Shown: in pieces, positions 33,236 through 44,920 of the stretch
How positions within the stretch are numbered: the stretch's first letter is position 1
How the letters are laid out: each line of letters begins with the position of its first letter
Origin: Toxotes chatareus
Lineage: Eukaryota > Chordata > Actinopteri > Toxotidae
Assembly: GCA_016801885.1 (NCBI GenBank)
Contig: CM028895.1
Span: forward strand, 13,230,001 to 13,294,000
Length of the DNA: 64,000 nt
Direction of reading: 5' to 3'
Translations under genes and position numbers: made by a program
The notes under the pieces: model-generated
Seen by the model: only the letters and a program-made list of their open reading frames with translations
Told to the model about the DNA's origin: nothing
Databases searched by the model: none

Positions 33236-35500
33236 TAATGTTTTCTCAATTTTTACTCTACATTACTGGAAACACTATTTTAATTTGTAAAAACATAATT
33301 TGAAAGCGTTCTCATGATACTTCTGTACGTGGAAATTATTCACATTAAAGCTGTGAAATTAGCTTTAATGATGGATCATAAAATATTTTCTGTCAAAGAG
33401 CAAATAATGTTTTGATGCAATTACTATTTGAAAGCAGATAACAGAAGCAGCATAATTTTGTTATGACAGCCACCCTCACACAATTTAATATAATTTTACA
33501 CTATTTACCTATGAGGACATAAATTCTACTTATTATTCCTCCAGTTATTGCCTCCAGAATAAAATGACCTGGTTATGCAGTGGTAGAGAACTCTACCATG
33601 CCCATGGGGGGACAGACATGACAATGTGTTGGCTTTCAGATAGAATAGTCGCTTAAAGGTCACTGCTTCACTGCACCTGTTGGAGAGAACACATGGAGGA
33701 AACATTGCTAACAAACCGAAAAGAGATATTGGGCAGTCATAGGACGAAGTGCAGGAAGCCCTTGACTAGATGTAGAAAGCTGACTGTGGACAGGTATTTT
33801 TGAGAAACCCTTGCTCAGTGCTGCCTTTACTTGCTTTTAGAGCTGCTATTATGACTGAACGCCATTAACATTAATCACTTAATTTGTCTTCTTTCTTGTT
33901 GGAGACTAAGTAGCTGAAAAGGTCACCTGTCAGAGCATGAACGGACAGTTTAATTTATGGAAAAGAGCTTCCAGAGTTAAAAAGTAAATTTGTTCATCCT
34001 GAGTCTTTACTCATTGTATTAGTTTTTTTTCTCCTTTACAATGGATTTATAAGTAAATCCACTGTAAAGGAACTTATAATTTCATTAATAGTAAATGAAC
34101 AATTTATTATTCATTAATATGTTTTATAGATGACTTATAAACCATTAACAAGACCAGCTTTTGAGTTGCCAAGTTGTGAAAAATCAGTTGTATATATAAA
34201 TGCTATAAAGAGTTTTATCTTTTTGATATCTACTTATTTCAGTTTTAAGTGGGTTTCTCACTTTGTAGTTAGCAAACAGCAAAAGCTGGTAAGTCATCTG
34301 CATTTATACAGGTTTATAAATTATTAAGTAAACTATTCTTCCATGTTCAGTTAGTAAGTATTTGTGCTGTTGATGTTAGTAAACTGTTAATTAATTTTTG
34401 GTCAGATTTGGTCCAGTTACTCTGCAGTCCTTTTCCAGAGGGTAAAGACCACACAATATTTTTTGCCTTTTGAGACGTTTACTGTGTCATATCAGGTGAT
34501 CACAGTGATAAATTCTTGCTGTGGCTTGGCCAGGAGGCTTGGCAGACCACATGTTGGACCCACATCAATTATAGCTATCCAGGGACCAACTTCTCTGCTC
34601 CACTTGACAGCACCAACAACGTCATTCCTCTTTGCTTCGTCATGTTTACAGCTGTGAGCAGAGGAATTTTCTGTGGTGCTATGAGTCAAAGTTGTGGTGC
34701 ATGTCATCAAACTAGGACAAAATTTTCGTGCCTGATGTTCAGTTTTGGTTCAGATGCCTCTTTTTTGTTGGGCCTAGTCACTATGATTATAGCTATAATA
34801 ACATATGCTATAACATATGCTGGTAATTTTGGATACAGTCTTCATCTGGATTAGCTGTACCTAATCTCCACAGGAAAAGACTGCGTCTGTTTCTGTATTT
34901 TCTCATTTTGCGTCATGTGAAGTCTATTCAGGGCTGAAGCATGAAAATTTCAACACATTTCCAAAAACAAGACAACATTAGAAATCATTCCCCTCTGTCA
35001 TTTTCTCTAACAGGTAATAAACCTTGCAAATTTTGTGAAGTCTTGTACACAAACCTATTGTTTCACCTGTTTTCATCTTGGCACACTGCACATCCCCTCA
35101 AGTATGTAACAAAATATTCACTCGACTGTAGCGCTGAAAGGAGGACTGCTTCTGGAATGTGATAGGCGGAGATGGAAAACACAGAGAAAAACAAAACATT
35201 AAGCATTCATCTTCCGATCCCAATTTGTCACGGTAAGAGGGAATGGAGGAGGAAAGAAAGCGCTGGCAGCAGACTGTAAAGTGAACGGGTGAAAGGAAGT
35301 GTGAGGGATCTGTTCGGCCGTGACATGCTGACTAGTTGTGTCAGAAATCGCAGCTGTTGGTCCTAATTACCAAACTGTTACAGGAAAACAAGCGAGGAAC
35401 TTTGGGGAGTTGGAAAGAGGTTGTGTGTGTGTGAAACAACAGAGTCTCTGGTGAATAGATGGAGCGTAGAGATCCATTTTTCACGTTAAGCTCCTCTTAT
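33236..35500. other. No gene seen; one hairpin
   Basis: AT-rich with many TTATAA/ATTAAT motifs at 34,060-34,400 that may be an unrecognised MITE-like relic. An 18-bp hairpin lies at 34,032-34,071. A 112-codon open frame (34,516-34,854) has no motif. Confidence 0.45.
34032..34071. repeat. 18-bp inverted repeat with 4-base loop
   Basis: Arms 34,032-34,049 and 34,054-34,071 pair with one A/C mismatch around TAAG. It sits at the edge of an AT-rich block, as a MITE stem might. Confidence 0.85.
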
Positions 35501-35521
35501 AAAAAAAAAAAAAAAAAAAAA
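35501..35521. repeat. A21 homopolymer with duplicated flanks
   Basis: The run is flanked by AGCTCCTCTT (35,489-35,498) and AGCTTCTCTT (35,528-35,537), which match at 9 of 10 positions. Confidence 0.85.
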
Positions 35522-38500
35522 CAAGTCAGCTTCTCTTGAAGAAACATGAAATTATCCATTCATCGTAGATGAATCCAAAATTAAGCAAAGCTGCTGACCT
35601 GTGCGGTGAAGCTCTGAGTTTAGGGGCTTCATGAGAGAAAATCAAACAAAATTTTTCAAGAGGAACTCAGGGCCACGAAACATTTCCTTCCTGTCTGAAT
35701 GCAATATGTGTCAATGTGTCAATTTCATATCTGGTTGTTCACAGGCTGATGGTGATACGATTCCAAACATGATTACCTTCGGCTGTTTGAGACAGAGCCC
35801 CGAAGGGAGAGTGGACTATCACTGCAGATCAAGAAGAAGCATTGAGGGGTAGAGGGGTGGTCTTCAGCGAAGCCTGAGTGTTGGTGACTGACAAGGTGAC
35901 TTGTTGTGGTGTCCTCAGGAGTTTCCTCTCTTGCTGCCTTTTTTCCTTGCCCTCACAAACACACGAGCACGCACACTCAAAGTGCTCGCTTATCTACGAT
36001 GGGACGTGGGCCCACACTCCATCCACACAATCGTTCTGCCTTTCCCTTCTCTTTATCTCCTCACAGTCATTTATTTGGGAGATGGAATCAGAGCAGCTCC
36101 CACTGCTAACATGCTGAAGCTCTGGAGATGTATAAAAAGAGGCTCTGAGAAAAAGAAAGGGGAGAGAGGGAAGAACAGAGCAGGTGGAAGATGTCAGGGA
36201 GCTTTGCAGGGTGAGAAAAGAGGTCAAAGCTAGGGGTGGCTGAGGGCTGAGAGAGGGATGAGGGAAAATGAGGGATTGAGGGTAGTACAGCGAGAAAGAA
36301 GTGGATGAGAGAGGATACAGAGACTTTTTTTTTCCACCTTTGCTTTTTCCACGATTTAATTTAGTGCTGAGAAGAGGTGAGACAACATGCACAGTAAAAA
36401 GGGTTTACGCGGGGATGAGGTGAAAGTCGTGAGGCAGAGGGAAGAAGCCGGATAAGAAGAAGAACAGAGCTGTAGGATTAAACTTCAGGAAAGCGAGCTG
36501 ACACAGTAAAACTAAGGAGAGAAAATGCAGAGTAATAATAGAGTCACACCAGAGGATGGTGGCACATGGGAGCAGACGCCATGCTGATGCTGTTTGTGGT
36601 TGCACAATAGGGCAAAGAGGTGGAATTGGTTCGAAAAAATGTAATATATGAAAGACTGACTGAGGAGAGTTGGACTTTCTCCAAGAAATACAACCCAGAG
36701 TGATATCAGAGTTGGCTGTCGTTTTTCCTCCATATTTGGCCGGTAATTTTGGGAAGACGAACCCTCCCTTAGGCAGCCTTGGAGGACAGTTGAAATCTCA
36801 CACTTCTGTCACTGGCTGATAGAAGGTTACTTTAGAATATGGAGGAGCCTAAGGAAGCTTTGAGATGCATCCCACAGCCAAAATGAGCTGCACAGCTGAC
36901 AAGCCTCCACCCAGTTTAACTGTTCTTAAGATCCTCAATCTTAACCTGCGCTCAGTTTCACCAGTATTATCCTGTACAAAGGATTCATCCATGGCTATTT
37001 TCTCAAACAATAATTGTAATATTGCTGTTGTACACATACAGTATTACAGCCATATTATTATGTTAAACCATAGATTCATTTATAAGAAGAGCATGTGCAG
37101 CTGGCTTTGTCTTGTGTTGCACCAGCACATTTTTGACTCACCCACTGAAAGTAATTTTGGGATCAGATGATTTTATGAGAGAAGAGTAAACCTGAAAAAT
37201 ATGATTAAATCATAAATGCATATCAGTACGTCAGATTCAGACATGCTAACGTCGCTTGGGTTTTCATCTATTAGACATTTTGAGTTCCAGAACAGATGGA
37301 ATGTGAAGCTTCTGCTTTCTCAGAGGAAGATTTTACTTAAATAGTAGTCTCTCCTGTGCCCAAAGCATAACTATGACGAAATAACGTGATGGGTTTTCTG
37401 AAATTAGAGACGATGAAATGCGCAGTGGGGGTGCTATTAAATCTATGAGCCATGGGACCATGTGTCCTATCACAAATGTCTTTACCTAATTTTGCAAATG
37501 TTTTGCTTTTAATATAGCTTTCAGAGATGCTTTAATTTGGGAATTATGTGACTATTTATATTAAATTAACAGTGTTACCTCTGATTCCTGCTGTGTTTTG
37601 CTGTGGTTTTCTAATATTTGTTGCATTGCTTATTGTATTTGCTTATTTTGGCTTTTCTTTTCACTTTTTGTAATTTTGTGATGGTAATGTATGCTTAATG
37701 TGTCAGTGGCTGGTAGTTGAGAAGAAACAGAAGTTGTCAGAGAGTTAGTGTGAAGATGAGGGAGAAATAAGGGGGAAAATTCAGTTTTTTCATGCAAATA
37801 TCCTTTTATCTTTGCAAATGACGTCCTGAAATGCTCTGTCACCTTCATGCATATTAAACTTTCTTGCTATCTGACATCTTGGTTTACTAAATCAAAAGCA
37901 TAAATTCCTCTTCTTAATGAGGTTCAATATCTTTTTGGGAACATTTTTGGCTCCCCTGGACACTTTGGTGTTTTTCTTCAACACACCATCTTGCCTCTAA
38001 AGAATATTTTTGGTGCCACAGTTCTTGTCAGTGAAACATTAGAAAGTCTTTCTTGCTCATTCTGCTCAGCTCTCATCAAAAAAAGCTACTGAACCTAATT
38101 TCTAAAGCAGAGAATTTGGGCATTAATTATCCTTGTATATATTTTTTTCATGAACAGCAGTGGTGGGACCATAAGTGAGATATAATACTGTCTGTGAGTG
38201 ATTAGATATGAAAAGAATGGGCAGTAATAGGTCACTGAGACAGATGCTACACTACAGCTATTTTTTTTTTACCTTTTACAATTCATGAAGGAGGTCAGGA
38301 CAGCAGCCAAAAAGTGATTTGGTATTCCTAAGTGATAATTACATGCATGCACACATAAGTGTGGTTATTTAGATAAGATAAAAACAAGAGGATTTTGTGA
38401 GCAATGCAACAAACGACAGCAACAGAAATGTTGCATTGAAAATACAACAAGAATTGAATATACAGCATCTTTGCTGAGTAATATGCACATCAGCAGTTTG

Positions 38501-39303
38501 CTGTTTGAAGATGAGATCTACAGATTTTCATTGTTCTGTACAAATTATGCACAGTGTGCAAATGTACTCTGTTGGCTCCCAACATTATTAGATTTAGTGG
38601 GAAGATATGCAAGTTTACATAAATAGCTCATCGTGTTGGCAAGTATCCAGATATAGATAATGTTTGATTTTTGCAGTTACAACAGACACAAAAAGGAAAA
38701 TTTTTCTTAAAGAGGAAGTCCTCACAAAACAAATAAAAAAAAAAACTACTTGATACAATGAGATGTTATCTGTTTTGATTGAACAATCACAGCAATTATT
38801 TAAACCACTGTCATAAAATGACAAGTGTAACCTTCTTCTACATGTCCAATGTCCTATTAAAACACAAGACCACAGACTCGAGGCAGCTTGTCCACAGACC
38901 AGGAATGTGCTGTGTCCTCTATAATGCATGCGTGTGACATTTTGTGTTCCTTGGTTTATTAGTCTTTCTGAAAGTCTCACACCAACTTCCTATCAAAGAC
39001 AGCTTCTAGTTTGCAAGAAAAATTGTTAGATAATTCAACCTCTCCTTTATGAATTAAACATCCATCGAGCCGTAATGAGCTGCATATTTTCAGAATGTGC
39101 CTACGATGCACAAAGGCCATGCTAAAATGATATGCATTATGCTTAATGTACATGATACAGTATACCTGAAACTCTTTAAAAGTCAAACAACTCAGTAGAA
39201 TGTGTGAAACATTTGCATTTGTACCTTTATGATTTACTTTTGTAACCTTGAAAGAAGTAGCAGTTTACTTTTATGGTAAGCTCACACATCTTAGGGGGAA
39301 AGT
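35522..39303. other. No gene seen; purine-rich block
   Basis: 36,125-36,330 is GA-rich, explaining a 132-codon minus-strand open frame rich in Ser/Leu/Pro (35,994-36,392). The rest is AT-rich with TTTTT and AAAAA runs and no recognised motif. Confidence 0.5.
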
Positions 39304-39328
39304 CACACACACACACACACACACACAC
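39304..39328. repeat. (CA)12 microsatellite
   Basis: Uninterrupted CA run. Confidence 0.95.
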
Positions 39329-40624
39329 GGGCTCTCACAAACAAACACACATGCCATACTTCTGATTGACAGCAGCGAGGTTATGAATCTAGGCACTGAA
39401 GGAAATGTGCCTGTTTTTTACTCCTGCAGGGTAGAAAGAGGGAATGATGAAAGGAGAGTAGTGTACCTGTGGGAGGTCAATATAGACACAACCCCAGCTC
39501 AGAAAATGACTGGCCTGAGGAGCAGAGTAGTTGTTCAGGGAGAAGGCAGATTGAGTACATGGCAGCACTGTAACAGTAATACTGTTCCAAGCCTGAAGGC
39601 TTTTGGTCACTGCCATCATTCCTTCAAGGATCCCTGCTGAACCTGTTTTGCAGTTTCATGGGGCAGCTGAAATGTAAGTACGATAGCTGTTTACAGATTT
39701 GAGTTGGAGGCAAATATAGAAACCTGTTAGAGCTATAAGCTGCAACAAAACAAGAAACAAAGAGAACCTCTTGCATTTTTGTTGCAGGTTGTGTTCTGTC
39801 GCAAGTGCTACAACAAGTGCAAAGCCGTAGGTCTTGGGTGCACTGACCTTGTGAGTGTCTCTGAGCACACCTGCTGTTTTGGTTCATGTAGGCGCAGTAG
39901 TGCAAAGTGCAAGATGGCTGGCTGAGGTGGAATATAAACCGGAGGGTTTGGAGATATAGATATATAAATCCACTCTTATTTAGTCATATCACTGGTTTCA
40001 TCGCTCTGAAACATCTGTGCAAATTGTGGTGACACTTGACAATAGCTCAACAAATGGAAAGAGGCTTCTCCAGGAAATTATGTTGTTGTCTGGATGCTGC
40101 AGAGCAGCACAATCTGATCACACAGCAACTCAAATCTGCAGCCAGAGGCAGTATGATTGTACAGTGATGACAAACATAACTAATAAAAAAATGTTGTTGA
40201 AGCTGTTTATATGACCAAATCAATCAGTTTAAGTTTTATTTCTACTCTGTCTTTTGTCATAAATCCTCACATCACACCGTAAAATGTGACACCATGGAAT
40301 TTGAACACAAACAAAGAATATCGATTCATAATAGCAGTCTGAAGTGTGTAATGTTATGTGGGGTTACCTTGTAGCAGCCTGGTATCATTTGCATGGGATT
40401 TAATGAAGGTAAACACAGTGGAGAGCTGTGCCCAGCGGCACTGCGCTCTGACCCGGTAGTTTTCAAATCAGATGGTTCAGATTGATCAACACGTGCTGAT
40501 AAATATGAACCTCCCATCTGTTTGCACCTCTCACCTGTGCACCAGCACTTGGCACCAAAACACTACACAGACAATCTGTGAATTTCAAGGTCGGGAAATT
40601 TCCAAACTGGTCTTTGCTCTGCCA
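39329..40624. other. No gene seen
   Basis: A 130-codon plus-strand open frame (39,248-39,640) includes the CA run and has no recognised motif. Confidence 0.5.
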
Positions 40625-40822
40625 CATAGCTCTGTGAGGCTGTACTCAGGCCCAGTGGTGCTTAACTGAGCTAAATGCTAACATAAGCACGCTAACATTC
40701 TCGCAGTGACAATGCTAACATACTGATTCTACATACTGATTTCCTAATTAGCACTAAACAGATCTAGCACAGCTAAGGCTGATGGGAATTGCATTAGTTT
40801 TGTCCATAGTCATCAACAAAAG

Positions 40823-40885
<63 letters not shown>

Positions 40886-41120
40886 CATTTTGACCTAATC
40901 ATGGCACCAGAGGAAAGGTCAGGGGATACATTGACTGAGACCTCTGAATGTTTGTACAAAATATTGTATCAAAAGACGAAGCCGAGCTTCAGGTATTTCA
41001 CAGGATAAGTGAAAACTTTGTCCTATTGTTGGTGCTAGATGAAAAGTCAGGGGACCATCCAAGTCATTAGGATTCATCCTCTGGACACCATGGATATCCA
41101 AACCAAATTTGAGGCTGAGG
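40625..41120 (+). repeat. Dispersed percomorph repeat, copy A
   Basis: Ordered segments are CTGTGAGGCTGTACTCAGGC, GAGCTAAATGCTAACAT, CTAATTAGCACTAAACA, AGGCTGATGGGAATTGC, TTTTGACCTAATCATGG, AGGTCAGGGGAT, and CATTAGGATTCATCCTCTGG. The same order, reverse-complemented and diverged, is seen at 53,750-54,190, so the family is supported by this window alone. I recall it as abundant in percomorph genomes, possibly the 3' region of an L2/Maui-type LINE, but the name is not secure. A long CA array has grown inside it. Confidence 0.75.
40826..40882. repeat. (CA)28 microsatellite inside repeat copy A
   Basis: 57 bases of uninterrupted AC, the longest CA array in the window. The matching position of copy B has no array. 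Confidence 0.97.
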
Positions 41121-41245
41121 ACAGCCACACAGCTAGATTAACATCAACATTATACAAACAAATTAATGAGTCAGAAAATAGGAGGGTTCTCACATTCCAT
41201 CTAGAATTTCTGCCAGTTCAATGTTTTCATTGACACTGACACTCA

Positions 41246-41604
41246 TGTCATTCCAAGACCCATCTACGCCCCTCTGCCTGGTTTCCTGCCTTCTGGCTGC
41301 TGTGCCCCCACACACACCTGTTCTCATTTGCCTAATGATCCCCTCTCTATATATACCTCCCTGTTTCCACTCACCAGTTGTCAGATTGTGTTTGTGCTCA
41401 TTGCCAAGCTCTCCAGACCTTAGTTTGCTTACCCTGTTCCTGACTGTTTGCCTGCTCACTTGACTATGATTCTGCCTGCCACCTCTTTGTACTGTTGCCT
41501 TCCTGATTTGTTTGCCTTTGTTTGAACACTCCAGTTAAAGCTCTTTTCCTGCCATCACTGACTCGTTGTTGTGCTTTTGGGCCAAGTCTTTCTCAAGCAT
41601 GATA
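41246..41604 (+). mobile_element. Probable solo LTR of a Ty3/gypsy-type retrotransposon
   Basis: A stretch of about 359 bases starts TGTCA and ends TGATA (a decayed TGACA). It contains CTTCTGGCTGCTGTGCCC, a TATA-like CTATATATACCTCCC (41,346-41,360), CCAGTTGTCAGATTG, and CCAGTTAAAGCTC followed by GTTGTGCTTTTGGG near the end. I recall this composition (CT-rich R/U5, 'ttgggtcc' close to the 3' end) from teleost Ty3-type LTRs. No gag, pol or primer-binding site lies beside it, so it would be solo. The 5-base flanks (ACTCA and GACGC) do not match, so no target-site duplication is visible. Confidence 0.55.
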
Positions 41605-41768
41605 GACGCTATAAATAAATTCCACAACACAATCCCACCAGCCACATAAAATGTTTGACAGCTGCACATGCAGAGAAAATGTGTAAAGATTTTAATTAGA
41701 TCTTCCAGAAAATCTCTGTGCACTGTAATGTCTGAAGTCAACATCTTTTATATCTTTTTTTCTTGCAG

Positions 41769-41875
41769 AAAAAAGCACACATAGACTGATCAGATGTGTT
41801 TCTGCAGCAAGTAACCAAACCTGGGATTAAACATCTCAGCAATACAAATATTCATTGCAAGAACAGGATAAGAAG
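41769..41875 (+). other. Candidate non-coding exon
   Basis: The acceptor TATCTTTTTTTCTTGCAG ends at 41,768 and the donor AAG|GTAAGT begins at 41,876; both are near consensus. The 107-base interior has stops in all three frames, so it could only be a UTR or lncRNA exon, or a pseudo-exon. Confidence 0.35.
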
Positions 41876-44369
41876 GTAAGTGTTTACAGCATAAGGTTTA
41901 CCATAAGGTATTTTTTCAGAGTAACACAACATTATTGTAACATTATTTTAACACATGAACGAAGTGGAGCATTTTTTTACAGATAATCCTGTTTTAGCCA
42001 CTTGCCCAAACAGCTCATTTTGAAGCCTTGCTGCCCACAGTCATAATGTAATTTGAAATGATTTGCCAAAGTGAAATATCTCTTTAATCCAGTCCAGCCA
42101 GTGGTAAGGAACATGTGAAACAACATGACATTCTGTGCAAAACAAAAAACAAACTCAGGGTGCCATATTTATTATTTTACCACTGGACTCCTCAGAATAT
42201 TTCAGCTACTCAGTTGGGTGTTTTTGTTTTTTTTTTGGTCTGATCTATCCATTGAAAAGCATTGCATGTTCTGTGCTCCCTCTGCTCCACACACACTGCC
42301 ACACACACTGAGATGATGCTGGAGTAACAGGTCAGCCTTAAAGTGGAGGCTGCTGGCTTTTCGGTAGTTGCACAACACTGTCTGAGCGTGCATTGTGTCC
42401 ACAGAGGGAAACCAATCAGCTCACAGGATGCTGCTCCTGCTGCTGCGCTAGCCATCAAGTAGACACATATTCAACAAATTAAAATACAAAGAAATACTCA
42501 CACAGCAGCTCTTTAGAAAACATGTCAGAGTGGGGTCAAGAGGAGGGGCTGCACTGTGATTAAAATGTCACCCAGGACTCCCCTGTCTTACTATTGTCTT
42601 TAATGCCCATGAAGTGATGCTGCGCCCTGCATAGATAGATCTACCACCACATCTATAATACTGATTTTTATGATTCTTACTGTATGTTGACCATTCATAT
42701 TGATCAGGCTGAAAGAGGGAGCTAGCGCTACAGCCCAGTACGACCCCTATTGATCAGCAATGTGAAAAAAACATTCCTGTAAATGTCAAGAACGAATCAT
42801 TCAGGGTCTCTGAAGACTGTATGTGGGAGTTTACATGTGTGTTTATGTAGAAGTCTAAACATTAGTTTTAAAAAAAAAACTTTTCTGCTTGTATGTGTAT
42901 GAGGTGTGTTGGTAGAAGCTTGGTGTGCAGGTATGTGTGAGTTTGCTTTCCAAGTCGTAATTTTTTTCTGTGTGTGCATTAAATATGTGTGGAATGTAAA
43001 CATTATTTTTTTTTAATGTTTAGCTCTGTGTGTGTGTCTTGTGTGTGTACGTGTGGTCTCCCTGAATTCATGAATGCAGAATGAATGCTGGAGGCCACCC
43101 ACCCAGTGCCTTCAAGTCTGTGTGCAACTCAACAGCAGAGCTTGTTTATCCACACAAACACACAGGACAGTTTGCAACACCAGAGTACGTACGCTGAAAT
43201 ATGAAGTTGTCTTGAGTTGAAATTAACAAGCTTCCTTTTGGCTGAAAATAATCAGCATTAAGAAAAGAAAAATGCTGGTAGAATACAGATAAATAAAAAT
43301 CTCCAAACCAAACAAATCTAAAATCTAAAATCTGTGTCTTATGTGAAATTTCAAAAGTAAGACTATTATTTAAGATAACACAAAAAGACGCACTCGCAAA
43401 CATCCTGACTAAAATGCTTTCCCCCACATAGGCAGAAACACAACCAGAGCTTCACACACTGGTTTTCCCCTTAAACCATTTCAGCAGCTTCACATGACCA
43501 AAGACATTTACAATTTTTAATCCCTGTTGCATTATCAATGATGTTGCTACTGCAGGGGGGGCACAGATCACCAATAGGCATTCCTATACATCCGCTGTTG
43601 CCATGGCGATATATTGAGCTTTAGGAGCTGCTGTAATGGGGGCTATTATGGTGGAGGACAGACGACAGGGAAGCAGTGTTATTCTTAGGAGCCAGTAACA
43701 GGGTGATGTCATTGTGTCCAAGTGATGATGTCTGATGTTTAGCAATGCTTCTCTCATGAAGTTTTCATGGTACACAGCTGTGGCCGTATTATGAAGCTTT
43801 TTCATGTTAAAATGAATTTTAAAATATTTTCATTTACAATATTTACATTTTTTTTTATTTTAGTCCATCTTCACACAAGTGTTTTGATGCACTAAACCAT
43901 GTGATTCTTTTTAAACCTTGGGGATTCATACTACAAGTTTTCCTGTATGGCCAGAGCCTATTATTTCTCTGGTCCCAGTCTACAGGTCAATAAACTGGCC
44001 ATGATTTTGAGTTCACACTGAACATAAGCAAAACTGTGCAGTTACAATGCCAATAAAGTTTATTCAAACAAGATGGCTGTGTCTTCAGTGCTGACAAAAA
44101 AAGAGAAAGGCAGTATTGCTTCGTGCAATTCTATTGTGAATGGAAAACAAAAGGGGGAAAAAAAGAATAGTGTAGGGTGGCAGATGGCTAGAAGTTGCAC
44201 CCAATGCTGTCTGCCTGTTCTGCAGTGAAGTTCAGTTTATAACGGATCTTTTGACATGTGGGAAAATGGGCCCTGGAACTGCGCAAATTGCAGGACAGCA
44301 GGCCTAAATTTTTGATATGTCATTATCATTGATCGTTCAGGTGATTTATCAAAAGCTTTGACCTTCCCT
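41876..44369. other. No gene seen
   Basis: Holds TG-rich stretches at 42,830-43,060 and an AATAAAG-bearing stretch (TGCCAATAAAGTTTATTC, about 44,048-44,065) that resembles a retroposon or transcript 3' end but has no recognised body. Confidence 0.45.
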
Positions 44370-44920
44370 CAACATACACATAATTATTTAAATTATCTGC
44401 AGCTGAACAACAGCAAAAGAAAAAAATACTGCTTATCAGTCCACACTGAAGCACTTTAGGTGCATATGTTAAACCATCTCCTCAAAAACTAGATGTCATA
44501 CTTGAGTTGAGAATCTTTCAAGAGCAGGTCAACATAGTTGTTCCAGACTATCATCTGTAGCTGGGAACTGTCTCCAAAAATACAATCTTTCCTGTATTTC
44601 AGTGACATGGAGAAGGTCAAACATGCTTTTATCTTCTCCGGATTTGACAACTGCAACTCTCTGTGCTCCTTCCCAGCTCAAAAGCAACTTTCACACGTCC
44701 AATTCAGAATTCTGTTTTCAACAGATGTAACACAGCAAACAAACTATACCTGTCCTATTGTCACTGCATTGCTTTCTTAAATATTTTATATATTTTAGAA
44801 CTGATTTAAAAAATCTATTACTCACATACAAAGCACTCTCGGACTCGGCCAAGAATATTTAATAGCTCTCTTACTACAGAGCCTGATCATCGTCTTTGAT
44901 CCTCTAAATATATGCATATG
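44370..44920 (+). mobile_element. L2-clade LINE fragment, second copy
   Basis: Translation gives LQLNNSKR (44,397-44,420), matching the reverse-transcriptase 'LQLN..KTE' block. Within an 80-codon open stretch (44,538-44,780) comes FLYFSDMEKVKHAFIFSGFDNCNSL, aligned to the 'LEKVIHAFITSRLDYCNAL' thumb region of L2 elements. Next comes a QLSHVQFRILF segment, then DLKNLLLTYKALSDSA (about 44,800-44,850), equal to the 'FKILLLTYKAL' block. Stops and frame changes make it inactive. It lies on the same strand as the 10.4-kb copy but differs from it at most residues, so it comes from another subfamily or insertion. The catalytic domain lies upstream and is not recognisable here. Confidence 0.85.

Noticed and set aside
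34243..34288. 46-base segment between ATTTCAG and GTAAGT, open in one frame.
   Set aside because: Lies in AT-rich DNA next to a probable MITE relic; chance pairing of splice-like motifs is more likely.
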